A stretch of 15,570 nt of DNA from assembly GCA_031287245.1 (NCBI GenBank), contig JAITTD010000288.1:1-15570 (forward strand). The letters run 5' to 3'. The translations under genes were made by a program, and so were the position numbers. Below are positions 8,511 through 15,328 of this stretch, piece after piece. This DNA comes from Bacteroidales bacterium (lineage in GTDB: Bacteria; Bacteroidota; Bacteroidia; Bacteroidales; UBA4181). Numbering within the stretch: the first letter of the stretch is position 1; each line of letters begins with the position of its first letter. The notes under the pieces were generated by a model. That model was not told the DNA's origin and did not search any database. It saw only the letters and a program-made list of their open reading frames with translations.

Positions 8511-8572
8511 TATCACAATTGTATCACAACAGATCACAATGTATCACAACATATCACTAATGTATCACAATT
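8511..8572 (+). repeat. Six-unit decamer array (TATCACAATG type) before the permease start
   Basis: Six units of 10-11 bases: TATCACAATT(G), TATCACAACA, GATCACAATG, TATCACAACA, TATCACTAAT(G) and TATCACAATT. The array ends 12 bases before the ATG at 8585. The matching array before the ATPase differs mainly in having A where this one has C (TATAAC versus TATCAC). No classical Shine-Dalgarno is seen between the array and the start. Confidence 0.85.
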
Positions 8573-8584
8573 AAAATGTAAAGT

Positions 8585-10894
8585 ATGAAAACAGTGAAGA
8601 ATTTTATGTTCGTTTTGAAGCGTTTCAAAACATCGAGTCTCCTGAATATTGCAGGATTGACCATCGCTTTTGCGGTATTTATCATCATTTTGATGCAGGT
8701 GAATCACGACCTGAGTTTTGATAAAAGCCACCAAAATTACGACCACATCTATCGCGTGGAAACTGTTATGAATGGCGAAAAAATGGCGCTAATGTTTCGT
8801 CCGGCGGCAGACATTTTATTCCAGTCCCCCCACATTGTTGCGGGCGCCGTTGCAAGTCCTTATTATCAGGACGTTCCTTTTACGGTCAAAAACAAGGATG
8901 CGGAAGTGGTGTACAAGGAAAAGTGGATGAAAGTGGATGCTTCTTTTCCGAAAATAATTCATTTTGAGATGTTGGAAGGGAGCGACAAGGCTTTGGAAGA
9001 GCCTCAAGCCGTGCTGATACCACAAAGTCTTGCGCAGAAATTCTTTGGCTCGGAATCAGCCATCGGAAAACAAATCAGCGACTTTACGGTGGGCGGCGTT
9101 TATCAGAATTTTCCGGCTAATGTTTCCTTTCAGAATGCCATTTATGGAAACATATCACCTGATGAAAACCTGCACAGTTGGGGAAATCTGAGTTATAACG
9201 TTTGGGTTTATTTAGACCACGCGGGCGCAGAAAAAGAAATGACCGAACAGTTTCTGGCGGCTGTTCCTGAGGAAGTATTGAAGCAGTTTGAATCCTTTTC
9301 GCTTCAATTTACGCCCATAGCGGATTTGCATTTCACCGGCGATATTGCTTACGACAGCACCCCAAAAGGCAGCCGTTCTACCTTGATGGTGCTGCTGGCG
9401 ATTGCGGTTGCCATTCTGACGATTGCTGCGATTAACTTCAACAATTTCAGCATGGCGCAGGTGCCGGCACGCATCCGCAGCATCAACACGCAAAGAGTGT
9501 TGGGCGCATCCATCGGCTCGCTGCGGGCTGGGATGATTTCCGAATCTGTGTTGATGAATTTGACAGGATTTGTGTTTGCCTTAGCCCTCGTTTATGTGTT
9601 GAAATCAACATTTGTTGCCGGTTTGCTGGATGCCGACATGTCGCTCTCTGCCCATAGGGGCGAGGTGGCGCTCACCGGCGTCATTGCGCTGTTAACAGGG
9701 CTGTTGACGGGACTCTATCCTGCCCTCTATATCACCTCGTTTCAACCGGCGCTGGTGCTCAACGGCTCATTCGGACTTAGCCCGAAAGGGAAAAACATCC
9801 GAAACGTGCTGATCGGCGTGCAGTTTGTGGCTTCGCTGGTGCTGATTATCTCTGTTTCGTTTATGTATATGCAAAACAACTACCTCAAGCAGGCGCCGTT
9901 GGGCTATGAGCGCGACCAAATCATTATCACCGATTTGAACGAAAATGTCAAATCGCAGCGGGACGTCTTCAAGCAGGAATTGAAATCCTTTGCCGGCATC
10001 GAAGATGTGGCGCTTTCCGAATCACTTTTGGGCACTGCCGACCAATATATGAGGTGGGGACGAACGTACAGGGATAAGGACATTCAATACGAAGTAGTGC
10101 CGGTTGAGCCTGAATTTCTGAAAGTGATGAATATCACCGTCACCGAAGGGCGTAATTTCAGGGAAGAGGATAAAGACGGGCGGTTTGGAAAATATATTTT
10201 CAACGAAAAAGCGCACAAAGCCTACGAAATGGAACTGAACACCCATATTGACAGCAGCGAAATTGTCGGTTTCATTCCCAACATACAGTTCACCACCTTC
10301 CACACGGAGCCTTCGCCGATGGCGTTTTATGTGTGGGGAACGGACAACTGGGGCGACCAGATGAGATGCGTCTGCATCAGGGTAAATGCGGGCAGTGATA
10401 TGTTTGCCGCCATCCAGCACGTCAAAAGCACCTTGAAAAAATTAGACGCGAACTATCCGTTCGATGTGCGCTTTTACAGCGAAGCCTTGCAAAACGTGTA
10501 CGTAAAAGAACAGCGCCTTTCCTCGCTCATCGGCGTGTTCAGCCTCATCGCCATTCTCATTTCCGTTATCGGCGTGTTTGGCTTGGTGATTTTTGAAACG
10601 CAATATCGCCGCCGCGAAATCAGCATCCGAAAAATAATGGGTTCGTCGGTGGCGGAAGTGTTGCAACTGTTCATCAGGACGTATTGCTTCATCGCAGGCG
10701 TCTGTTTTGTCATCGCGGCGCCGATAGCCTACTGGTTCAACAGCCGCTGGCTCGACAATTTCGCCTGCCGAACGCCCCTGTACTGGTGGGTGTTCCTGCT
10801 GAGCGGACTTTTTGTGCTGGCAATGATCCTGCTGACAGTCACCACGCAAAGTTACAAAGCCGCCACAAAAAACCCAAGCGAAGCGATTCATTGA
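8585..10894 (+). CDS. ABC transporter permease, MacB/FtsX-type with duplicated core
   Basis: 769 residues, inner membrane. TM1 (about 19-37) is followed by a MacB-like periplasmic domain (about 40-260) containing FDKSHQNYDHIYRVE. A first FtsX block follows (TM near 267-287, 320-340, 362-384) with RSINTQRVLGASIGSL. Next come TM5 near 408-428, a second periplasmic domain, and a second FtsX block (TM near 652-671, 699-718, 735-753) with RRREISIRKIMGSS, the usual contact region for the ATPase. The ending SYKAATKNPSEAIH is typical of this Bacteroidota group. The family couples ATP hydrolysis in the cytoplasm to work on envelope substrates (lipoproteins, peptides, toxins); the substrate here cannot be predicted. 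The ATPase gene follows 127 bases later. The TGA stop lies inside a repeat unit. Confidence 0.9.
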   Translation: MKTVKNFMFVLKRFKTSSLLNIAGLTIAFAVFIIILMQVNHDLSFDKSHQNYDHIYRVETVMNGEKMALMFRPAADILFQSPHIVAGAVASPYYQDVPFTVKNKDAEVVYKEKWMKVDASFPKIIHFEMLEGSDKALEEPQAVLIPQSLAQKFFGSESAIGKQISDFTVGGVYQNFPANVSFQNAIYGNISPDENLHSWGNLSYNVWVYLDHAGAEKEMTEQFLAAVPEEVLKQFESFSLQFTPIADLHFTGDIAYDSTPKGSRSTLMVLLAIAVAILTIAAINFNNFSMAQVPARIRSINTQRVLGASIGSLRAGMISESVLMNLTGFVFALALVYVLKSTFVAGLLDADMSLSAHRGEVALTGVIALLTGLLTGLYPALYITSFQPALVLNGSFGLSPKGKNIRNVLIGVQFVASLVLIISVSFMYMQNNYLKQAPLGYERDQIIITDLNENVKSQRDVFKQELKSFAGIEDVALSESLLGTADQYMRWGRTYRDKDIQYEVVPVEPEFLKVMNITVTEGRNFREEDKDGRFGKYIFNEKAHKAYEMELNTHIDSSEIVGFIPNIQFTTFHTEPSPMAFYVWGTDNWGDQMRCVCIRVNAGSDMFAAIQHVKSTLKKLDANYPFDVRFYSEALQNVYVKEQRLSSLIGVFSLIAILISVIGVFGLVIFETQYRRREISIRKIMGSSVAEVLQLFIRTYCFIAGVCFVIAAPIAYWFNSRWLDNFACRTPLYWWVFLLSGLFVLAMILLTVTTQSYKAATKNPSEAIH

Positions 10895-10950
10895 CAGTTG
10901 ACAATTGACAGTTATAATTGACAATTGACAGTTGACAATTGACAATTATA
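10890..10950 (+). repeat. Heptamer array overlapping the permease stop codon
   Basis: Units in order: ATTGACA, GTTGACA, ATTGACA, GTTATA (six bases), ATTGACA, ATTGACA, GTTGACA, ATTGACA, ATTATA. The first unit (10890-10896) supplies the permease stop TGA at 10892-10894. These are the same ATTGACA and GTTGACA units as those upstream of the permease. Confidence 0.9.
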
Positions 10951-10955
10951 TAACG

Positions 10956-11015
10956 TATAACAATGTATAACGATTTATAACAATGTGTAACAATTTATAA
11001 CAATTTATAACAATA
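10956..11015 (+). repeat. Six-unit decamer array (TATAACAATG type) before the ATPase start
   Basis: Six consecutive units of exactly 10 bases: TATAACAATG, TATAACGATT, TATAACAATG, TGTAACAATT, TATAACAATT, TATAACAATA. The array ends 6 bases before the ATG at 11022. A partial extra unit (TATAACG) precedes it. The 10-base period is close to one DNA helical turn. Confidence 0.9.
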
Positions 11016-11021
11016 ATCTAA

Positions 11022-11696
11022 ATGTTAAAAATAGAGAATTTGAAAAAAGTGTTCCGCACGGAAGAGGTGGAAACAGTAGCGCTGAACGGTGTATCGCTGG
11101 AAGTGAATGACGGCGAATTTATCGCCATTATGGGACCTTCGGGTTGCGGCAAATCTACTTTGCTGAACATCCTTGGTCTGTTGGACAACCCCACATCGGG
11201 AACGTATTATCTTGCCGGCAGTGAGGTGGGGCATCTGAAAGAAAGCGAGCGCACGCAGGCTCGTAAGGGCAACATCGGCTTTGTGTTCCAGAGTTTCAAC
11301 CTGATTGAGGAAATGAACCTGTTTGAAAACGTGGAACTGCCGTTGGTGTATATGCGCATCAACAAAAGCGAGCGCAAACGGCGCGTGGAAGAGGCTTTAT
11401 ACCGTATGAACATCAGCCACCGCGCCAAACATTTCCCCAATCAACTGTCAGGCGGTCAACAGCAGCGCGTAGCCATTGCCCGCGCCATTGTAGCCAATCC
11501 GAAACTGATTCTTGCCGATGAGCCTACCGGCAACCTCGACTCGAAAAACGGCAATGATGTGATGTCGCTGCTAACGGAACTGAACACCGAAGGCACTACC
11601 ATCGTTATGGTGACACACTCGCAGCACGACGCCGCCTATGCCAACCGCACCATCAACCTGTTTGACGGCGAAATCGTAACGGAAGTACAATTGTGA
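11022..11696 (+). CDS. ABC transporter ATP-binding protein, LolD/MacB-type
   Basis: 224 residues, a single nucleotide-binding domain of the usual length for this class. Visible motifs: Walker A GPSGCGKST (38-46), Q-loop glutamine in VFQSFNL (Q90), signature LSGGQQQRV (142-150), Walker B LILADEP (162-168, catalytic E167), D-loop GNLD (170-173) and switch histidine H199 in VTHS. All key residues are present. It should dimerise under the upstream permease and power it. No membrane-fusion or outer-membrane partner gene is present on this side, so the system may be a two-component MacB-like or LolCDE-like unit. The TGA stop begins the first unit of an octamer array. Confidence 0.95.
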   Translation: MLKIENLKKVFRTEEVETVALNGVSLEVNDGEFIAIMGPSGCGKSTLLNILGLLDNPTSGTYYLAGSEVGHLKESERTQARKGNIGFVFQSFNLIEEMNLFENVELPLVYMRINKSERKRRVEEALYRMNISHRAKHFPNQLSGGQQQRVAIARAIVANPKLILADEPTGNLDSKNGNDVMSLLTELNTEGTTIVMVTHSQHDAAYANRTINLFDGEIVTEVQL

Positions 11697-11773
11697 CAAA
11701 CGGGTGAACGGACAAACGGGTGAACGGGTGAATGGACAAACGGGTGAACGGGTGAACGGATGAACGGATCATT
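11694..11773 (+). repeat. Octamer array (GGGTGAAC / GGACAAAC) overlapping the ATPase stop codon
   Basis: TGACAAAC (11694-11701, containing the stop) is followed by nine units of exactly 8 bases: GGGTGAAC, GGACAAAC, GGGTGAAC, GGGTGAAT, GGACAAAC, GGGTGAAC, GGGTGAAC, GGATGAAC, GGATCATT. On the minus strand it gives an open frame rich in HPF and RLS repeats, which is a by-product of the array. Confidence 0.9.
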
Positions 11774-11778
11774 GACAT

Positions 11779-11855
11779 GAATTTCTGAATCATCGGCTCG
11801 AATTTCTGAGTCACAATGTATAACGCGCAGCATAACCACATAACAATGTATAACA
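11779..11855 (+). repeat. Paired 14-mer repeat and scattered TATAAC units
   Basis: GAATTTCTGAATCA (11779-11792) and GAATTTCTGAGTCA (11800-11813) are direct copies with a 21-base period, separated by TCGGCTC. They are followed by irregular units with ATAAC cores (AATGTATAACG, GCATAACC, ACATAAC, AATGTATAACA) up to 11855. These units resemble the decamers before the ATPase, so the same repeat family lies on both sides of that gene. Confidence 0.75.
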
Positions 11856-11860
11856 TCCTC

Positions 11861-11888
11861 GTAGAGACGGTGCGCGCACCGTCTCTAC
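11861..11888. repeat. Perfect 28-bp palindrome at a convergent gene junction
   Basis: The arm GTAGAGACGGTGCG is followed directly by its exact reverse complement, with no mismatch and no loop. Similar palindromes starting GTAGAGACG are, from memory, dispersed repeats in many Bacteroidota and cyanobacteria. It lies between the convergent ATPase and UPF0104 genes and contains the UPF0104 stop codon. A folded transcript would form a long hairpin that could terminate or stabilise either RNA, although no T-run follows it on either strand. Confidence 0.9.
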
Positions 11889-12883
11889 AGGGGCTGCTTT
11901 TTGGCAAAGACAAATATCAGCGAAATGGCGCCTAACAGGATGAATAATAGCGAAGTGGTGGTATGCGACATAGTGGCGTAAACCATTCCGTCCATTCGTG
12001 TCAGTCCGAAAAGCGTTAAACCGATGGATACGGTGCCGTGATAGGCGCCAATGCCGCCCTGCACGGGTACTATCATCGCCAATGTGGTGATAACCAACAC
12101 AAAAAGTCCGTCCAATAGCCCTAAGGAAGAGGTGCTTTCAAAAGCGAAAAACATGAAGTAGGTCTGCATGAAATAGCAGGCAAACAGCAAAACGTTGAGC
12201 GCCAGAAATAATCCGAAACGTTTCATCCTGCGCACCGATTGGATGCCGTTGAGTATTCCTTTGAGCCAGCCTTTTATTTTGAGCCACACGGCGCTGCCTG
12301 CCAATTGCTTGCGAAACATCCTGAACAACAGGTAAAGCACAGTAGCGACGCCAACTATGCCGCCTGCCACCCACAAAGCGCCTGCTGTTTCAGGCAAATT
12401 TCGAGAAATGGGTTCAAAAATATAAGTGACGAGGAACCCGCTTATCAGGTTGAAATTGAGCGCCAGCATCAGCGCCAGCAAGCCGAACACCATCAACACG
12501 TCGAAAAGCCGTTCCACTATGACAGTGCCAAAAGCCTTGTCAACGGGAAGATGGTCGGTGCGGTTCAAAATGCCGCAACGGGTGATTTCTCCGATGCGCG
12601 GGAAAACGAAGTTGGCAAGATAGCCGACATTGATGGCGTGCAGGATATTGATGAGCTTGGGATGGGCGTCAATAGGCTCCATCAGCATTTTCCACCGAGC
12701 AGCCCTGACCACAAGTCCCAATACGCCAAACACGAGGGCTAATGCCACCCATGTAAAATCGGCTTTTTTCAGATGCACCATCAATTCGTTCAGGTCAATG
12801 CCGCGAAAGGCAAAATAGAGCAATGCCACTCCAATGAACAAAAAAACAATGAGTTGAAGCGCTTGTTTTATTTTCGGATGCAT
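11885..12883 (-). CDS. UPF0104 / lysylphosphatidylglycerol-synthase-TM family, flippase-like membrane protein
   Basis: 332 residues with about eight hydrophobic segments (near 9-27, 45-61, 125-148, 168-188, 223-247, 258-275, 284-296, 305-327). Family hallmarks are RAARWKMLMEP (60-70), the stretch VGYLANFVFPRIGEITRC (86-103), the FGTVIVERLFD motif (118-128) and VQGGIGAYHG (274-283). This matches the PF03706 LPG_synthase_TM fold without the catalytic aminoacyl-transferase domain of MprF. Such stand-alone proteins are annotated as flippase-like, with unproven substrates. The start overlaps the end of panD by 16 bases, suggesting translational coupling. The stop TAG lies within the 28-bp palindrome, so the last residues may have been set by that repeat. 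Confidence 0.85.
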   Translation of the reverse strand: MHPKIKQALQLIVFLFIGVALLYFAFRGIDLNELMVHLKKADFTWVALALVFGVLGLVVRAARWKMLMEPIDAHPKLINILHAINVGYLANFVFPRIGEITRCGILNRTDHLPVDKAFGTVIVERLFDVLMVFGLLALMLALNFNLISGFLVTYIFEPISRNLPETAGALWVAGGIVGVATVLYLLFRMFRKQLAGSAVWLKIKGWLKGILNGIQSVRRMKRFGLFLALNVLLFACYFMQTYFMFFAFESTSSLGLLDGLFVLVITTLAMIVPVQGGIGAYHGTVSIGLTLFGLTRMDGMVYATMSHTTTSLLFILLGAISLIFVFAKKQPL

Positions 12884-13233
12884 GGTTGGATTTTGTTGGT
12901 GGAAGTGTCGGGGAAAATGATGGAAGGCTTGAATTTTTTGGCTTCTTCAAACTCCATGCTTGCGTAGGACATGATGACAACGATATCGTTCACCACCGCT
13001 TTCCTTGCAGCCGGTCCGTTGAGGCAGATAACGCCCGAATCGCGTTCACCTTTGATGATGTATGTTTCCAACCGTTCACCATTGTTGATGTTCACCACGC
13101 TCACCTTTTCAAATTCAATCAGGTTGGCTGCATCCATCAACGCCTCGTCAATGGTGATGCTGCCAATATAATTGAGGTTGGCTTCCGTCACAGTCACCCT
13201 GTGAATCTTCGATTTTAAGATTTCTATTTGCAT
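12868..13233 (-). CDS. panD: Aspartate 1-decarboxylase proenzyme
   Basis: 121 residues. It converts L-aspartate to beta-alanine and CO2, feeding pantothenate synthesis. The self-cleavage site Y22-I-G24-S25 is present, so Ser25 should become the pyruvoyl cofactor; K9, R54, T57 and Y58 sit at the E. coli active-site positions. The NGPAAR stretch at 72-77 is conserved. Length is within the normal range, with a short C-terminal extension (TSTNKIQPCIRK) that overlaps the downstream membrane-protein start. It begins 5 bases after the panC stop, so the two are almost certainly one transcript. The enzyme is cytoplasmic and tetrameric in characterised homologues. Confidence 0.97.
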   Translation of the reverse strand: MQIEILKSKIHRVTVTEANLNYIGSITIDEALMDAANLIEFEKVSVVNINNGERLETYIIKGERDSGVICLNGPAARKAVVNDIVVIMSYASMEFEEAKKFKPSIIFPDTSTNKIQPCIRK

Positions 13234-13238
13234 GAAAT

Positions 13239-14075
13239 TCAGTATGATATATTGTCTATAAGTCGCACATTGCCTGCGTGTACTGCAATACAGCCCTGCA
13301 AGGCATTGGATCGGAACGTATCTGCTGTTTGCAGGGTATTTCTGTCCACTATTTCAAAATATTCCATTTTCAATCCTTCCGTTTGGTGGATAGTATCGCT
13401 CACCCACTTTTTCAGTTCATTCAACGGGGTATGCGCGATTTTTCCCCTGCTCGCCAAAAGCGTTTGGGCAATCACCGGCACGATTCGTCTTTGCGCAGGC
13501 GTGAGCCGTACATTGCGCGAACTCATTGCCAAACCGTCGGCTTCGCGAACGATGGGACAACTCACTATCTCAACGGGATACCGCAAATTCTGTGCCATAT
13601 AACGAATAATGGCTAATTGCTGAAAATCTTTTTCACCAAAATATGCTCTGTCGGGTTGCACCACGTCGAACAGTTTGCTTACAATCTGCGCCACACCGTT
13701 GAAATGTCCCGCGCGGAATGTTCCTTCCATCCCCTTGTCCAACAGTCCGAAATCGAAAGTGCGTGTATCCTTTTCGGGATACATTTCTTCCACCGAGGGC
13801 GCAAACACGAAATCGCAGCCGCCCGCCTGCAGTTTTTCCGCATCTGCCTGCAATGTGCGGGGATAATTGGCGAGGTCGTTCCGGTCGTTGAACTGCGTCG
13901 GATTGACAAATATGCTGACCACCACCACGTCATTCTCCTTGCGGGCACGTGCTGCCAATGACAGATGCCCTGCGTGCAAAGCCCCCATAGTGGGGACAAA
14001 TCCTGTGGACTGGTGCTTCGCCCTGTACGGTTGCAGGGCTTTTACCAGCGCGTCCTTTGTTTCAAAAACAGTCAT
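13239..14075 (-). CDS. panC: Pantothenate synthetase (pantoate-beta-alanine ligase)
   Basis: 278 residues, the usual length. It joins pantoate and beta-alanine with ATP via a pantoyl-adenylate intermediate in the cytoplasm. Visible motifs: PTMGALHAGH (28-37), the HxGH nucleotide-binding signature; FVNPTQFN (56-63); AGHFNGVAQIVSKLF (122-136); YFGEKDFQQ (145-153); and MSSRN (184-188), the KMSKS-like loop. No motif residue is missing. It is first in the order panC-panD-UPF0104, so PanD supplies one of its substrates. panB, which makes the pantoate branch, is not in the window. A perfect TAnnTTTG box lies 19 bases upstream of the start. Confidence 0.97.
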   Translation of the reverse strand: MTVFETKDALVKALQPYRAKHQSTGFVPTMGALHAGHLSLAARARKENDVVVVSIFVNPTQFNDRNDLANYPRTLQADAEKLQAGGCDFVFAPSVEEMYPEKDTRTFDFGLLDKGMEGTFRAGHFNGVAQIVSKLFDVVQPDRAYFGEKDFQQLAIIRYMAQNLRYPVEIVSCPIVREADGLAMSSRNVRLTPAQRRIVPVIAQTLLASRGKIAHTPLNELKKWVSDTIHQTEGLKMEYFEIVDRNTLQTADTFRSNALQGCIAVHAGNVRLIDNISY

Positions 14076-14094
14076 TTGTAAAATTAAAACGCTG

Positions 14095-14102
14095 CAAAGG
14101 TA
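14095..14102 (-). promoter_or_regulatory. Candidate -7 box of the panC-panD promoter
   Basis: On the minus strand the sequence is TACCTTTG, a perfect match to the Bacteroidota TAnnTTTG -7 consensus, placed 19 bases before the panC ATG. No TTTG is seen at the expected -33 spacing. A short inverted repeat, GGACA-gtt-TGTCC at 14123-14135, lies about 20 bases upstream where a regulator could bind, but no regulator can be named. Confidence 0.5.
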
Positions 14103-14249
14103 AAAATAAAAAATGGATTATCGGACAGTTTGTCCATCACCCGCAGAGCAAACCTCAGGGAGCACTCGTGTACTCTCTCAAAAATCATCTTTCGGGCTAA
14201 GCTCGACATAAATTTTAAAAAAAAATCTCAAAAAATCCGAAAAAAATAG

Positions 14250-14257
14250 TAACATTG
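14250..14257 (+). promoter_or_regulatory. Weak candidate -7 box for the Imm49-like gene
   Basis: TAACATTG followed by CACC resembles the TACCTTTGCA box before panC but has one mismatch to TAnnTTTG. It lacks a recognisable -33 element. It sits about 65 bases before the first ATG. Confidence 0.3.
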
Positions 14258-14322
14258 CACCTTGAAATTTCGTATAAATAAAAATAAACAATTGGTTATC
14301 AGAGAATAAGACAAAACAAGGA

Positions 14323-15270
14323 ATGAGCAGAAAAGGCAAACATACAGAACAAATGAAATACTTCATGTTTTTATTGCAAATTATAATGAAAATGGATAAA
14401 TTAAATAAACAAATAGAAGAAGAATTAGCAATGCTAAAAGACCGTTACCAACTTGAGTGTAATAGTTTTAAAAGTTATTGTAAAGACTGTAAAAAGAAAG
14501 GATTTTTAGATTCCATATCACAAATTTCAGCGTTTCAACACAATAGCGTGTTTTTTGCGGAATATGCCATGTACATAGAGCATGATTATGTAAAGGCTCG
14601 GCAATTCTATTATAAAGCAGCAAAATGTATAGAATATCACTTGTTTATTCAACCTGATGTTGGATGGGACTATAAACCAAAAAGAAATGCAGCACCTATC
14701 AAGGTTAAAGTAAATAGAATGGATAGATCTATTGGTAATATTTTTTATGCAGTTTTATCTGATAATCATTCGATTATTGAACGTTTTGTATCAATACGCG
14801 ATTATCCTGTATTTGAAAATTTGGAATTTACGTTATATGCTATCATTCAGAGCACATTAAAAAAAAATAAAGAAGAGCTGACACAGCATATAAATTTCAT
14901 TAAAAAAAAATGTGAGAAAAGAGACAGGCACTATTGGGGAATGATAGACACCTTTGAGGGCATTCGCGATAACAATAAATTACAGGCTGAAGCGGGACTG
15001 GCAGAGTTGGCAGGAACTCAACATCGCCGGAATTTAGGTCATCATAAAGCATTTTATTCCTTTGACACCACCACATACGCCAAACTTGCGTGGCGGCAAG
15101 GCTTGGAAGTAGAGATAGATTCTCCATTGGTTCCTAAAGAAATGCTGCCTGTAATGGAGTTGGATGACTATCCAATATACGATTTTCTAAAAGTGTTGGA
15201 CGATCCTGATTATAAATCCGTATCAAAACCCAAATGGAATATTTTGGATATTCAAGGGATGGTAAAGTAG
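14323..15270 (+). CDS. Probable Imm49-family immunity protein
   Basis: 315 residues from the first ATG (14323), which has AAGGA directly before it. The in-frame ATGs at 14386 and 14392 would remove a 21-23-residue lead and begin at MKMDKLNKQIEEEL, so the true start is uncertain. The protein is mostly helical and has no signal peptide in the shorter forms, so it is probably cytoplasmic. The C-terminal segment LGHHKAFYSF...YAKLAWRQGLEVEID and the following SPLVPKEMLPV (residues 238-277) resemble, from memory, the conserved end of Imm49, a family of immunity proteins that neutralise polymorphic toxins. No toxin gene lies upstream; the neighbour is divergent panC. Base composition is clearly more AT-rich than panC, suggesting acquisition by transfer. 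Confidence 0.6.
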   Translation: MSRKGKHTEQMKYFMFLLQIIMKMDKLNKQIEEELAMLKDRYQLECNSFKSYCKDCKKKGFLDSISQISAFQHNSVFFAEYAMYIEHDYVKARQFYYKAAKCIEYHLFIQPDVGWDYKPKRNAAPIKVKVNRMDRSIGNIFYAVLSDNHSIIERFVSIRDYPVFENLEFTLYAIIQSTLKKNKEELTQHINFIKKKCEKRDRHYWGMIDTFEGIRDNNKLQAEAGLAELAGTQHRRNLGHHKAFYSFDTTTYAKLAWRQGLEVEIDSPLVPKEMLPVMELDDYPIYDFLKVLDDPDYKSVSKPKWNILDIQGMVK

Positions 15271-15328
15271 AAATACATTTTTATCTAAATTCAGATAGAA
15301 GCATTGGTTCATTTTTCCCCAAAAAGAG

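Larger units (their letters stand above)
14076..14322. other. Divergent intergenic region between panC and the immunity-like gene
   Basis: This gap of 247 bases holds the panC -7 box at its left end and a possible promoter for the right-hand gene, TAACATTG at 14250-14257, one mismatch from TAnnTTTG. Composition turns sharply AT-rich at about 14205. No small ORF with a convincing start, no tRNA and no repeat array is seen. Confidence 0.5.

Noticed and set aside
8422..8572. CRISPR array
   Set aside because: Units are 7-11 bases with no spacers, far shorter than CRISPR repeats, and no cas gene is present.
10442..10945. Minus-strand open frame over the permease 3' end
   Set aside because: It is antisense to the conserved FtsX block, and its N-terminus (MSIVNCQLSIITVNCQLS) is just the heptamer array read backwards.
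11653..11913. Minus-strand open frame with HPF/RLS repeats
   Set aside because: The repeat protein is generated by the octamer array; there is no independent sign of translation.
12239..12742. Plus-strand open frame antisense to UPF0104
   Set aside because: It is His/Gln-rich low-complexity sequence opposite a clear membrane-protein gene; a coding shadow.
15282..15297. TATCT/AGATA inverted repeat after the Imm49-like gene as a terminator
   Set aside because: The stem is five A/T-rich pairs with no T-run; too weak to call.
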